Source: Thereva unica
Taxonomy: Eukaryota > Arthropoda > Insecta > Diptera > Therevidae
Reading direction: 5' to 3'
NCBI GenBank assembly: GCA_949987705.1
Contig: OX465281.1
Coordinates: 101,703,248 to 101,767,247, forward strand
DNA: 64,000 bases
The notes below the pieces were generated by a model, which did not search any database, had not been told where the DNA came from, and saw nothing but the letters and a program-made list of their open reading frames with translations. Both the position numbers and the translations under genes were made by a program. Every line of letters begins with the position of its first letter. Position 1 is the stretch's first letter. Of the stretch, positions 55,020-64,000 are shown piece after piece.

Positions 55020-56234
55020 CCGGTGCCCCGGGCCACGGCGCACAGTGGGGCCCGCTCATAGAAGGTTCTGCTCAAAACTCAATTTTCAAAATGTGGAAAT
55101 TTTTCAAAAAAATTGTATCATCGTAGTTGTAATAATGTATCAGATCACGTGTAAAAATATTAAGTCGCTGACTGCTATGAGTCATCGAGCGCATGAGCAT
55201 AAAGGTCATATTTTAGGCAAAATAATACTTCTGCGAAAAAGGAATGCCAGTTTATGCGCGATATAAAAACATTAATTTCTAACGTTTAACGATAAAATCT
55301 ACGGAAGTGTGTTATCGGTGTTCAAGCAAGGTATTTTGATTCTTCTATAATTTTGTATTATATTATAAGTTCATTGGTTTATGATACAGGGCTTAAAATT
55401 TGTGGTAGTGTATATTTTTTCGTAGGAGGTTCTTTAAATGACATTTTCTCGAAAACGCGCAAAGTTCTATTGCTAATTTTTTCGATTAACTAATATACAA
55501 AGCCGCGCAAAGTTCTATTGCTAATTTTTTCGATTAACTAATATACAAAGCCTTCCTTTTATAATAAAAAAAGAATCAAAAATAGAACTTTGCGCATTTT
55601 AGAGAAAATGTCATTTAAAGCACCTTCTACGAAAAAATATACACTACCACAAATTTTAAGCCCTGTATCATAAACCAATGAACTTATAATATAATACAAA
55701 ATTATAGAAGAATCAAAATACCTTGCTTGAACACCGATATAACACACTTCCGTAGATTTTATCGTTAAACGTTAGAAATTAATGTTTTTATATCGCGCAT
55801 AAACTGGCATTCCTTTTTCGCAGAAGTATTATTTTGCCTAAAATATGACCTTTATGCTCATGCGCTCGATGACTCATAGCAGTCAGCGACTTAATATTTT
55901 TACACGTGATCTGATACATTATTACAACTACGATGATACAATTTTTTTGAAAAATTTCCACATTTTGAAAATTGAGTTTTGAGCAGAACCTTCTATGAGC
56001 GGGCCCCACTGTGCGGCGCTTCGCGCTGTGGCGATTATCACGTGACAACTACCATGTTTCTCGTTATCTGTTATTCATTACATGCTAGTAATATATAATA
56101 AACACAATATATGTAGATACGCGGCACTCATTGCCACTACTACATGCAGCGTAAGCCACGCCCACTCACACAGTTATGCGACACTTTGTCGCTTGGGCAT
56201 CCCGGCTAACCGTTTTATTAGACGTTGTCACGTC
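55020..56234 (-). mobile_element. HINE 3, split by a Transib-type foldback
   Basis: Minus-strand start GACGTGACAACGTCTA after a T run (A5 at 56235-56239 on plus). Subterminal repeat GTTGTCACGTGATA at about 56037-56050. Once the foldback is removed with one CGGCG, the 3' part reads GCCACGGCGC-TTC-GCGCTGTGGC, a 10-bp-stem hairpin with one G:T pair, 10-15 bp from an A8 tract (55012-55019). Same architecture as the elements at 22584 and 24620. Confidence 0.78.
55041..56013. mobile_element. Transib-type foldback element, TSD CGGCG
   Basis: 973 bp. Termini CACAGTGGGGCCCGCTCATA and its complement begin two long inverted arms (about 55041-55455 and 55570-56013). Flanks are CGGCG on both sides (55036-55040 and 56014-56018). 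Transib elements make 5-bp, GC-rich CGNCG-like duplications and start with CAC; the first seven bases here equal the RAG signal heptamer CACAGTG. The centre holds a 48-bp tandem duplication (55456-55503 and 55504-55551). No transposase is encoded. Confidence 0.82.
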
Positions 56235-56239
56235 AAAAA

Positions 56240-57158
56240 TTAGAAGTAGCCGTTACCGCATCAATGCAAAATTTAAGAAGAAAAAAAACTACTACAGTTG
56301 TCCCGGCCAATACGCGGGCCGATGAAATAAGTAAATGCATGTCTAAAATAAAATGATCACTAAACATAAACTCAGGATATAGAATTTTTTTTAAGATTAA
56401 TGATAATCATGATATTAAGCTGCTGGTTGCTCTTTGAAGGTTCGTAATAGACACGGAAATTTTGATGAGCGACATTTATAACTTTTTGCAAAATATCAAC
56501 TCAATTAAGTCGACTCACTTAGTGTCGCAAACGTTGTACCTAATACTTAGAAGTGAAACATCGAGTATCGTTTATAACCAAGAGCTACGGTGAATTGCTA
56601 CCCTTGCATTAATATGCACATTTTTCTATTGTCAGTGCCACGACGAACCACGAAAACGGGAAACAGCAACGGCATTTTCAGGATCAAATCAGTAGTGGTG
56701 TTTTGGCCTGAAAATAAAAATATTAAAATAAACTATAAATCCAAAACAGACAAAAACAAACCTGACAGACGCCTACCACGACCAGGCCCAAAAGAGTCAT
56801 AAAATCAGGCTAAATGCAAATAATAAATAAAAAATGATCACAAAAAAATTACCTGTAACATAATCCTGAAATCCTGTCCGCTTCCTTCCTAAAAATAAAT
56901 AAAATAAATCAAAATAGAAAAACTATAAGAAGTAAACAAACACTTACCTTATGTCACCCAGTAAATATAAACAAAAAGCTTTAATGAAAGCTTTAATTAT
57001 GGAAATGGTATAAATTGAAACCACTGCAAAGTGATCGCGCCGTGGTGAAAAAGCTCCACCAAGCGCCATCTTTCACTTCGATAGAAGACGAAGAATAAAA
57101 GTTCCTGCGCGAAGGAAACTTGACCAGTCGATCAGACGAAGTCGTCAGAGAGGGTATC
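56240..57158. other. Unassigned region, one short unrecognised frame
   Basis: 56241-56358 on plus reads EVAVTASMQNLRRKKTTTVV then PANTRADEISKCMSKIK-stop, entering from the A tract where HINE 3 is inserted, so a coding fragment of unknown origin may have been interrupted there. Otherwise A/T-rich with no recognisable gene. Confidence 0.4.
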
Positions 57159-57378
57159 AAAGCGTATACTTATATTAGGGATTTAGATATTGTCTGGGTT
57201 TTTACCGGCAATTTGAAAAGGTTAGACAGGCGTAACAAAAAAACTTTTATTAAATTTTTTAAATTCACTTTTGGTGATGGATGTCGTATCCCGACAAAAT
57301 TTTCACAAGTAAATATTAGGGCGTAAATAATTGTCGGGTTTTTACCGACAATTCCTATGTAAGGTTTAGAAAAAAATA
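57159..57378. repeat. 220-bp copy of the Maverick left end
   Basis: By eye identical at every base to 61601-61820, including AAAGCGTATACTTATATTAG at the outer edge. It contains the hairpin AATTGTCGG-GTTTTTA-CCGACAATT. Downstream (57440-57500) the hairpin unit recurs with ATTAGGGCGTAGATAATTGT, so a longer terminal repeat is preserved here than at 61601. Confidence 0.9.
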
Positions 57379-59500
57379 TACTGAATATACGTCATAACCA
57401 CTGGTGGCGGATATCACGGTTTATAAAACTAACATAAAACATTGATTAGGGCGTAGATAATTGTCGGGTTTTCACCGACAATTACTTTGTTAGGTTTAAC
57501 ATATAAAAAGTACTAACAACGTAGTTGTGTGGACGCCAAAGTTGGTGGACGTTTTTTTTGCTATAAGTCGAATGTCGACTGTTAATATTTCATTCTCCAT
57601 CAGAGATTTACTGCTTAGGAATCTCTGTTGAGGAATCCAAATTAAACTATATTCTAGCGGTTATAGACTGTAATCGCTAAACACTAAACTTCACGGATTT
57701 TAGTTGATTTCTGGAACTCACGGCTCGTGATTAGCAGACATCATAAATTAATTTTAAATATTTAAATTGCCAAAGTCGAATCTCGACTAAAAACAAATTA
57801 AAGGTTGAGCGAAATTCGCTCTATATTAATTACCTAAATTTCCAATATTGAATCGTAACAAAGTTGCGTATACATAGATCCATAGCGTATGAAAGGCTTT
57901 GACCCTGGTTTAAGAAGTCCAAACCAGTGGCAGGTGAAAAACATTATAGGCTGTAAATTAAAAAAGGACAGCAAAAAAGGGAGAAGACTGCGAATAAATC
58001 GCCATTTCTCCTGTGTGCACTGAATCCCGCAAGGTCATACAGATCTAAGTCGGGTCACAGTGGAAGCACAAGCGATTAACAAAAACAATTATTGGTCAGC
58101 TACAGCAGCTGGAATACAACCGGGACACTGTGGTGACCTAATTATATTCTGAATAGAGAAATAAGGAACAAAAGTAAAGAACATTGAATTTGAAATATAG
58201 ATTGAGTGATTTACTAATAATTACATTTTCAGGTAAATAAAGGCAGCAGTAATAGTATAAGTAGTTATAAGCACTTTGAAATTTAAAAACTTAAAAATTG
58301 AATATTAAAGTAAAGTAGAGTTTAGAGGAATTTAAAATTAATTAGAAGTGTAATTTGTAGGAGATAATATAAGTATTTTAAACCATTTTTATCTTTGATT
58401 CCGCAACCTTTAACCATTACAGAAAGCTAAAGTAAAAGAAAGGTAAATATTGTGGGTTCTTCAATTTGGAAGAACTTAAAGTTTATAGAAAAAAATTTTT
58501 TCTTATTATTACGGCTTGCGCCGTAACAAGTGGCCTCTTATAATGTTGCCAATGTTCGCCTCATGTTGAAATGTATTTACTCCATTTTTTAGGGGCGCCA
58601 AATAGTGAATTTTCGGGCTGCACTGCGGCAATTTTTCAAAATTGATGACGTTTTTAGAGCCTTTTTTTGGGAAATAATGTTGAGGTCACCAAGGAGTAAC
58701 TTCTGCATAAGGTCCCAATTACCTGCGAAAGTTATTTTCTATGGGTAACTAATTTTGTATGTACCCAAAATCATGTTTTGCAGATTTGTTTTTTGTTTCA
58801 TTATACCCTTATCTTATCCCGGACTATGCCCACACAATTCTTATTATTAAAAGACGTTATTATAATAAACGTGTTAAATACGAAAAGTATAAAATGTGTA
58901 TTATTTTGATATTTTCTCGATATTTTTTACCTTTTTCAGGATTTTTATTTTTTAGGTTATTATTAGTATAAGTAGTAATGATGTAATAAAGTAATAAATA
59001 TCATAAAAGTGTTTTTTCTTTCTTTCACCCTACTGTTTTTTTTTACAGATGTGCAATCGCTTGGAAAGCTACTCTCAGGCTGTCGGATCTTTAATAATTT
59101 TGATCTCTCAGCCAACAACAACAACCATTTAGAATTTTTTTAGCCGTCGCACTGCTTTCAATCGCAACAACAGTTCAATTACTACATTAATTTTAAAATT
59201 ATCATGGTGTAAAATAACTCCTATTTTGAAAAATAAAATATACGCAATTTGAAGCAAAAAAAGTTCTTTTTTTACTGATCGATATTCTCATAATTAATTG
59301 CCACATTCGCTAAAAAACAAGTAGCAAATTATTTCATTCATTTTCTCGGTTTCATAATTTCAGGTAATAACAACAACAATCGCCGAGAATTGCACATCGG
59401 CATCAAAAGTAACACTTTTACTATGCACAGGCATTCATGTAGTTATGTGATAAATCCACAAGATTATATATAGATTTTCGAGGGATATCGAACCAAACCA
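57379..59500. other. No recognisable gene
   Basis: About 2.1 kb of A/T-rich sequence. It contains one more hairpin unit (57446-57500), small palindromes such as AGTCGAATGTCGACT (57576), and the dispersed repeat at 58637-58735. The frame 58759-58971 is hydrophobic but without recognisable family. Confidence 0.5.
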
Positions 59501-59732
59501 CTATTTGCGGGTCCCTTTTCGTCCCTCTGCCTAGAGTCATCTTATTGGGGTTGCAGTGGGTTGTCCCATTGCTCCCTTGCTTTGACTCCCCTAGTTATCG
59601 CAAGCAGCTGATTGAAGGGAGTCTGCCTCATGTCCTCCATCCAATGGAGTCCAGTTACGGCAGCCCTTTTTCTCGCCACCGCCGGACAGTGACACACTAT
59701 GTGTGTGGCCGTCTCAGGTAGTGATGAGCAAA

Positions 59733-59960
59733 CGCAAGAACAAGACAAGACTAATCTAGTCTTGTTCTTGTCTTGTTCTTGTTCAGTCTGTCTTGTTCTT
59801 GTTCTTGCAAGCATAGCTAAGTCTTGTTCTTGTTCTTGTTCTTGCAAACATACCTAAGTCTTGTTCTTGTTCTTGCAAATATACCTAAGGCTTGTTCTTG
59901 TTCTTGTTCTTGCAAATATACCTAAGGCTTGTTCTTGTTTTTACTAAATGTGCAAGACCA
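59733..59960. repeat. CTTGTTCTTG minisatellite, left copy
   Basis: Imperfect repeats of CTTGTTCTTGTTCTTGCAA with spacers such as GCATACCTAAGT. The inverted counterpart is at about 60765-60905. Confidence 0.9.
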
Positions 59961-60764
59961 AGACAAGGCAAGACAAAACTGCAAGGCCAAGGTATTTTCT
60001 CCCATGTAGTAGGTATTGTATGTTGATTTTATAAAATGGTTATTGAAAAAAACCTAGACTTTAATAAAAAAATTATATTCAAACAACAAAATGCAAAAAA
60101 TTGATTTTAAAACTATTATAATTTTAGCGTCAGTCAGTCAGCGTCAAAAGTTTGTGTACACCGAAAATTGACTACCTTTGAGGTGAGAATTCCACATGGC
60201 TTTTTTATTAAACAAAGCAGTTTCACGACTGCTCTTGGTGACGTTATTATGTTTGCGCCCCTGAAAAATTACATAAAATTCATATGGGAACAAGTTAGGC
60301 GTAGACATTTTTCTGTCAAGTGTGTAAGCAACAAATTACAACGGAAATATTTTGAAGCAAAAGTAAACCAGTATTATACCCATTACTGATTATAAAAAAT
60401 TAGGTTGTTCAAGTATGATTCATTAAAGAAGAAATGTCGTGTATGGGCACAAAAAATTATTAAATCCCTTTGCAGCAATACAAAAACTGGCCCACGCTCC
60501 TGTCGTTCTTACGATGCGATGTAACCAATGTGGAGGCCTTGAAAATATTACAAACATTGAGAAAAGTCCGAGTTTCCTTGCCATCCAAAAAGCAAAAGAG
60601 GTTACTCAAAAAAGAATTTTTTTAGAGCATTTTTTCTTTTCTAATAAACTACTTGAACTACTGAATACTGACATCTAAGGTTTGATTTTGTTTCAAAATA
60701 TTTGCGGTTTCTCACCTAGAAAATGTTTTTAATAGAATGAATTTAGGTGGAATTTTTGCAAGAA

Positions 60765-60905
60765 CCTTGCAAGAAATCTTGCTCTGGGTCTTGTTCTTGC
60801 ACAGTTAGTCTTGTTCTTGTTCTTGCAAGCATAACTAAGTCTTGTTCTTGTTCTTGCAAAATGTGCAAGAACAAGACAAGACTGCAAGAACAAGACCACT
60901 TTTGC
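60765..60905. repeat. CTTGTTCTTG minisatellite, right copy
   Basis: Shorter array with CTTGTTCTTG and, near the end, GCAAGAACAAGACAAGACTG in the inverse direction. It makes the whole hAT able to fold back. Confidence 0.9.
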
Positions 60906-61832
60906 TCATCACTAGTCTCAGGTTCCTCCAGGCACATCCGACAGGTGTCATCCTCCAGAATTCCCATTCTTTTTAGGTGATACCTGAAACATCCGTGTCC
61001 TGTAATCAGTGCCACCAACCATCTGAGGGTTCTCCTTTGCATATGCAGGAACCTTCTTCTGACTGCGGTAATCGGCAACGTAAGCACCATCTTAGCCTGC
61101 CTACACGTGGTCATAGCGTCCCACCGTCTCCGGTGTTCCTCAGCGACCCATTTCTCGATGTAGTTCCTTACCAACCCTCTGCCAATGGGAGAGTATGGCT
61201 CCGGTCCCCAGAGTTCCGAGGTTGACCCCTGTTTTGCCAGGTTGTCAGCCTTTTCGTTCCCATCGATGCCTGTATGTCCTCTAACCCAAGCTAGCGTCAC
61301 GTTGTTTTGTTTCGCACACCTGTTCAGTTTTTGGACACATTCCAACGCCAGAGACGCATTAATCTCTGTCGGATTCATGCGCTTAATCACAGCCTGATTG
61401 TCCAGTGCTATAAGGATACTTCTTCCCTGCACCTGACCCTCATTTATGTGATCCACCGCGTGCAGCAGAGCAAGCATTTCCGCCTGGTAGACTGAGGTGT
61501 AATTCCCCAAAGCCAGAGAGCAGATCAGATATAAGTCTTCTGAGAAGACTCCCGCACCTTCTCTGCCGTCAATCATGGATCCGTCCGTGAAGATATAACT
61601 AAAGCGTATACTTATATTAGGGATTTAGATATTGTCTGGGTTTTTACCGGCAATTTGAAAAGGTTAGACAGGCGTAACAAAAAAACTTTTATTAAATTTT
61701 TTAAATTCACTTTTGGTGATGGATGTCGTATCCCGACAAAATTTTCACAAGTAAATATTAGGGCGTAAATAATTGTCGGGTTTTTACCGACAATTCCTAT
61801 GTAAGGTTTAGAAAAAAATAAATCAGCAGTAT

Positions 61833-61964
61833 ACAAATAAATCAGTAAAGGTTTTGCAAAATAAGTTAACAGCTCGTATTGATGAGGGATTGCGTCAAAT
61901 TTGGGATGCCTTAAAAGGATTAATAGATGTAGAAACAATAACAATTACAAAGGAAACGGTATGA
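61833..61964 (+). pseudogene. C-terminal gene fragment ahead of integrase
   Basis: Frame ending at TGA 61962-61964 with LQNKLTARIDEGLRQIWDAL and KGLIDVETITITKETV. No start is present because the terminal repeat joins directly. Unrecognised family. Confidence 0.4.
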
Positions 61965-61974
61965 GAATAACTTC

Positions 61975-62907
61975 ATGATGAGTAAAAGACAAGTTGTAAA
62001 CGAATTACAAAAATCAGCACGAAAAAATTTTAATAGACGTCGTGTTATTATTAAAGGCCTTGACGACCTCTGGAAAGCTGATTTAGTTGAAATGGGTGCA
62101 TACTCTCAACAGAATAATGGTTATAATTTCGTGTTGACTGTCATCTATACATTTTCCAAATATGCGTGGGCTGTGCCAGTGAAAAAAAAGACAAATATTG
62201 AAGTTGATGGAGCGATGAAAACTATTTTCAAGTACGGTAGAATACCAAGAAATATACAGACTAATGATGGAACAGAATTCTTTAATAAAAACTTTCAAAA
62301 CTTGATGAGGAAACATAATGTTAATCATTATTCAACATATAGTTCGTTGAAGGCTTCAATAGTTTAGCGATTTAATAGAACATTGAAAGGGATGATGTGG
62401 AAAGAGTTTAGTATATTTTTATATATTTAGAATACATATCGGTGGATTGATATAATAAAGTATTTGGTGTTAAGTTATAATCGTAAAAAGCATCGTACAA
62501 CAAAAATGAAGCCAATCGATGTCAACAAATCAAACGAAAAGCAAGTACTTTTAACAGCATATAATCTTATAAAAGTTACTCATCCATCTAAATACAAAAT
62601 TGGAGATTTTGTTCGAATAAGCAAATATAAACATGTTTTCGAAAAAGTTTATACACCAAATTGGACCACTGAAATATTTAAAATTCGCAAAATACAGCTT
62701 ACAAACCCAGTAACATATCTTCTAGAAGACCATCAGGGGCACCCCATTAAAGGTGGATTCTATGAGTTAGAATTGCAAAAGACAAAAAATCCACACGTTT
62801 ACTTAGTCGAAAAAATCTTGAAAAGACGTGGAGAAAAGGTCTATGTCAAATGGTTAGGTTTTCCATCAAAAGACAATTCATGGATTGATAAAAAAGATGT
62901 ATTATAA
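61975..62907 (+). pseudogene. Maverick integrase with chromodomain
   Basis: One frame of 310 codons with two stops (62365-62367 and about 62428). Core: LWKADLVEMGAYSQQ (first Asp), IQTNDGTEFFNKNFQN (second Asp), and IV-stop-RFNRTLKGMMW, where the stop takes the place normally held by the catalytic Glu. Then a linker KHRTTKMKPIDVNKS, an SH3-like DNA-binding part (YKIGDFVRISKYKHVFEK, PNWTTEIFKIRKI), and a chromodomain at the C-terminus (YLVEKILKRRGEKVYVKWLG, NSWIDKKDVL). Chromodomain integrases of this layout are characteristic of Maverick/Polinton. The chromodomain could guide insertion to modified histones. Confidence 0.93.
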
Positions 62908-62940
62908 TATTATACAAAAAAAATATATACAATAAATAAA

Positions 62941-63156
62941 TTTATAGATAATATTACAAAAGTTTTTGCTTTTTTCATTTAATATCGGATTTAAAATTTC
63001 AGCAGTTTCTCTAATTTTTCGGTTGAAGCGAAATCGATCAACAGCATAATCTTTCCATGGTCCCTTTGTAGCAGTATGGTAAACATACCTCCAAACATAC
63101 ATGATGTGTACTTCCGGTGTTAAATTAAATCGCACATTTTTAACCTTTTTACGCAT
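62941..63156 (-). CDS. Small Maverick protein, unrecognised
   Basis: ATG at 63156, convergent with the integrase. MRKKVKNVRFNLTPEVHIMY then VWRYVYHTATKGPWKDYAVD and RFRFNRKIRETAEIL; basic, no known motif. The frame continues to 62902 through A/T-rich sequence. Its position next to integrase suggests a conserved Maverick accessory gene; function unknown. Confidence 0.55.
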
Positions 63157-63192
63157 AGTCCACAGTTAGGTTGGTAAATCTCTGATAAAATT

Positions 63193-63429
63193 TCATAAGT
63201 TTTTGAACTTCTTGTTTACGCCTCCAAACAAAGTACCATTCACACGATCCGGTCCCTCTATTGCATTATTATTAGACCAAGGACAACTTATGTAGTGATT
63301 CCCAATTTGAGATTCTATTTGTTTCATATTTTTGTATGGTTTTAAAAAATCATTAAATTTTTCAATTTTTTCTTTATGCTCGTCCCAAAGTATGTCATCA
63401 TATTCTTCTAAAAATTGATCAATATCCAT
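63193..63429 (-). CDS. Small Maverick protein, acidic, unrecognised
   Basis: 78 codons: MDIDQFLEEYDDILWDEHKE, NDFLKPYKNMKQIESQIGNH, ISCPWSNNNAIEGPDRVNG. Between two other minus-strand genes with gaps under 50 bp, which suggests a shared transcript. I do not recognise the family. Confidence 0.55.
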   Translation of the reverse strand: MDIDQFLEEYDDILWDEHKEKIEKFNDFLKPYKNMKQIESQIGNHYISCPWSNNNAIEGPDRVNGTLFGGVNKKFKNL

Positions 63430-63473
63430 CTTTACTGTTTCACTTCCAAAACCGAACTAAATTGTTCTATTAC

Positions 63474-63826
63474 TTAAGAGATGCTCATATTATATGTTTG
63501 CTCCATTTGCTTCAAATCAACAAGTTCAATGTCACTTTTATGGTTAGGATCATGCTGTCTTATTAACTCCACTTCACCATTACTTAGAAATCTCTCAGTT
63601 TCAAACTCGTGGTATTCATAACACGATATTTTCAATGAACGGCTTTCATAATTGCTGTCATATGTACAGCGGATAGTAATTGACTTATCTTCATCAAATT
63701 CAAGCTTGAAGCGTCTATAAAAAAATCTTTACTTTCGATAATTCCACCAATTTCTACTTCTTTTCTTATGAGCTCTTGCCTAAAACCTTCAATAGCTTCT
63801 TCAACAGTCACAAACTTCCTACTCAT
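63474..63826 (-). pseudogene. Maverick protein, frameshifted, unrecognised
   Basis: ATG at 63826 (MSRKFVTVEEAIEGFRQELI). A missing T in the T run near 63718 changes the frame; the other frame continues with FKLEFDEDKSITIRCTY, KISCYEYHEFETERFL and VELIRQHDPNHKSD to a stop at 63474. About 118 codons in all if joined. No known domain. Confidence 0.5.
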
Positions 63827-63857
63827 TTTCAGAATTCAAAATGGTTGTGTTAGCTAT

Positions 63858-64000
63858 TTATTTGTTATTTTCATTAATATTACTGTGAGTTAAAAGGCGA
63901 AAAGACAATGCAATTTGTACTGTTTGATTGTTTGGAAGATTTACTGCAAAATCTAAATTACTATTATTTTCATCAGTTAGATTAACATCTATTGGTACTG
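63858..64000 (-). CDS. C-terminus of a Maverick gene running off the window
   Basis: 47 codons end at TAA 63858-63860: VPIDVNLTDENNSNLDF then AVNLPNNQTVQIALSFRLL. It lies upstream of the other minus-strand genes, spaced about 30 bp. The beta-strand-rich character would suit a structural protein, but this is a guess. Confidence 0.4.
   Translation of the reverse strand, partial: VPIDVNLTDENNSNLDFAVNLPNNQTVQIALSFRLLTHSNINENNK

Larger units (their letters stand above)
59719..60914. mobile_element. hAT element, non-autonomous, TSD GTCTCAGG
   Basis: Perfect 8-bp TSD GTCTCAGG (59711-59718 and 60915-60922). Termini TAGTGATGAGCAAA and TTTGCTCATCACTA. 8-bp duplications and this kind of end are typical of hAT. 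Inside each end is a minisatellite of CTTGTTCTTG/TGCAAG units in opposite orientation. Two short plus-strand frames (60168-60389, 60439-60678; the latter with MRCNQCGG) are not recognisably transposase, though they may be remnants. Confidence 0.92.
59519..61600 (-). pseudogene. LINE RNase H and zinc knuckle, split by a hAT element
   Basis: From the Maverick edge: YIFTDGSMIDGREGAGVFSE, YQAEMLALLHAV, ALDNQAVIKRM, WVRGHTGIDGNEKADNLAKQ, a complete RNase H with the expected acidic residues. It is followed by IEKWVAEEHRRRWD, TLRWLVALITGHGCFRYHL and the knuckle CRMCLEEPET. After the hAT (59719-60914) it resumes with THIVCHCPAVARKRAAV and ends near 59542. The layout is that of I/Loa-type LINEs but it is a different family from the one at 32182-42745. 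RT lies beyond the Maverick insertion. Confidence 0.88.
61601..64000 (+). mobile_element. Maverick/Polinton, left end
   Basis: Begins AAAGCG or AGCG inside the LINE RNase H gene and runs off the window. Polintons start with AG and make 6-bp duplications, but the far end is not in view. The first 220 bp equal 57159-57378. After that come a short frame end, a chromodomain integrase on plus, and several small genes on minus, the usual Maverick layout. The integrase carries stops, so this copy is inactive. Confidence 0.85.

Noticed and set aside
60168..60678. hAT transposase
   Set aside because: The two short frames show no RNase H-like core or hAT dimerisation motif; one CNQC motif is too little to call it.
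1..64000. tRNA or rRNA genes
   Set aside because: No cloverleaf-like sequence with A and B boxes or rRNA-like stretch was noticed; tRNA-related matches are only primer-binding sites. A covariance search was not possible.

Overview
This window is a heterochromatin-like, transposon-dense stretch of an arthropod genome, most likely an insect. I find no intact host gene, tRNA, rRNA or CRISPR array. The insect assignment rests on the mix of element families (BEL/Pao, CsRn1-type Ty3/gypsy, Loa, RTE and jockey/CR1-like LINEs, Helitrons, Helentrons, Maverick). It also rests on a copia element whose primer site matches the internal half-tRNA-iMet site known from Drosophila copia. The order (Diptera, Hemiptera or other) cannot be settled from this sequence. 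Most elements could be delimited by their target-site duplications (TSDs), so the order of insertion can be read.

Left part (1-13238). Two Helitron-like elements lie head to tail, and their bodies are arrays of a 128-bp satellite (1-1153 and about 1162-5469). A young BEL/Pao retrotransposon (5503-13238, minus strand, TSD TATCC, tRNA-Tyr primer site) follows. Its pol gene is split by a 1129-bp foldback element (7722-8850, TSD AATAT).

Middle part (13239-32090). A degraded plus-strand LINE was hit by a CsRn1-type Ty3/gypsy element (13430-31873, TSD GTCCC, tRNA-Trp primer site). That element has grown to 18.4 kb through nested insertions: a second, diverged satellite array (15336-20425), a foldback (20768-21312), a 250-bp inverted-repeat element with TSD CAG, a Helentron-type HINE, a Helentron fragment with helicase and endonuclease, a Harbinger-like MITE (TSD TAA), and an RTE LINE inside its 3' LTR (11-bp TSD). 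The integrase core has been deleted.

Right-middle part (32182-47400). A minus-strand Loa LINE carries an internal tandem duplication of about 2.9 kb. A jockey/CR1-like LINE (37526-40964) sits in its second copy. A second RTE copy and a decayed Ty3/gypsy element, itself interrupted by a repeat-bearing MITE, follow.

Right part (47400-64000). A nearly intact copia element (48758-54018, TSD TACTT) is disabled by one nonsense codon and by a MITE (TSD CTG). Next comes a HINE whose 3' hairpin was split by a Transib-type foldback (55041-56013) with TSD CGGCG and termini CACAGTGG, which begin with the RAG recombination heptamer. A LINE RNase H region interrupted by a hAT element (TSD GTCTCAGG) follows. 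Last is the left end of a Maverick/Polinton, with a chromodomain integrase and several small minus-strand genes running off the window.

Nothing here works as a host pathway; the genes relate to one another as layers of parasitic DNA. The most noteworthy signals are the three Helentron-type elements that share one palindromic terminus and all sit in oligo-A tracts, the Transib foldback, the satellite-filled Helitrons with higher-order repeats, and the tandemly duplicated Loa element.
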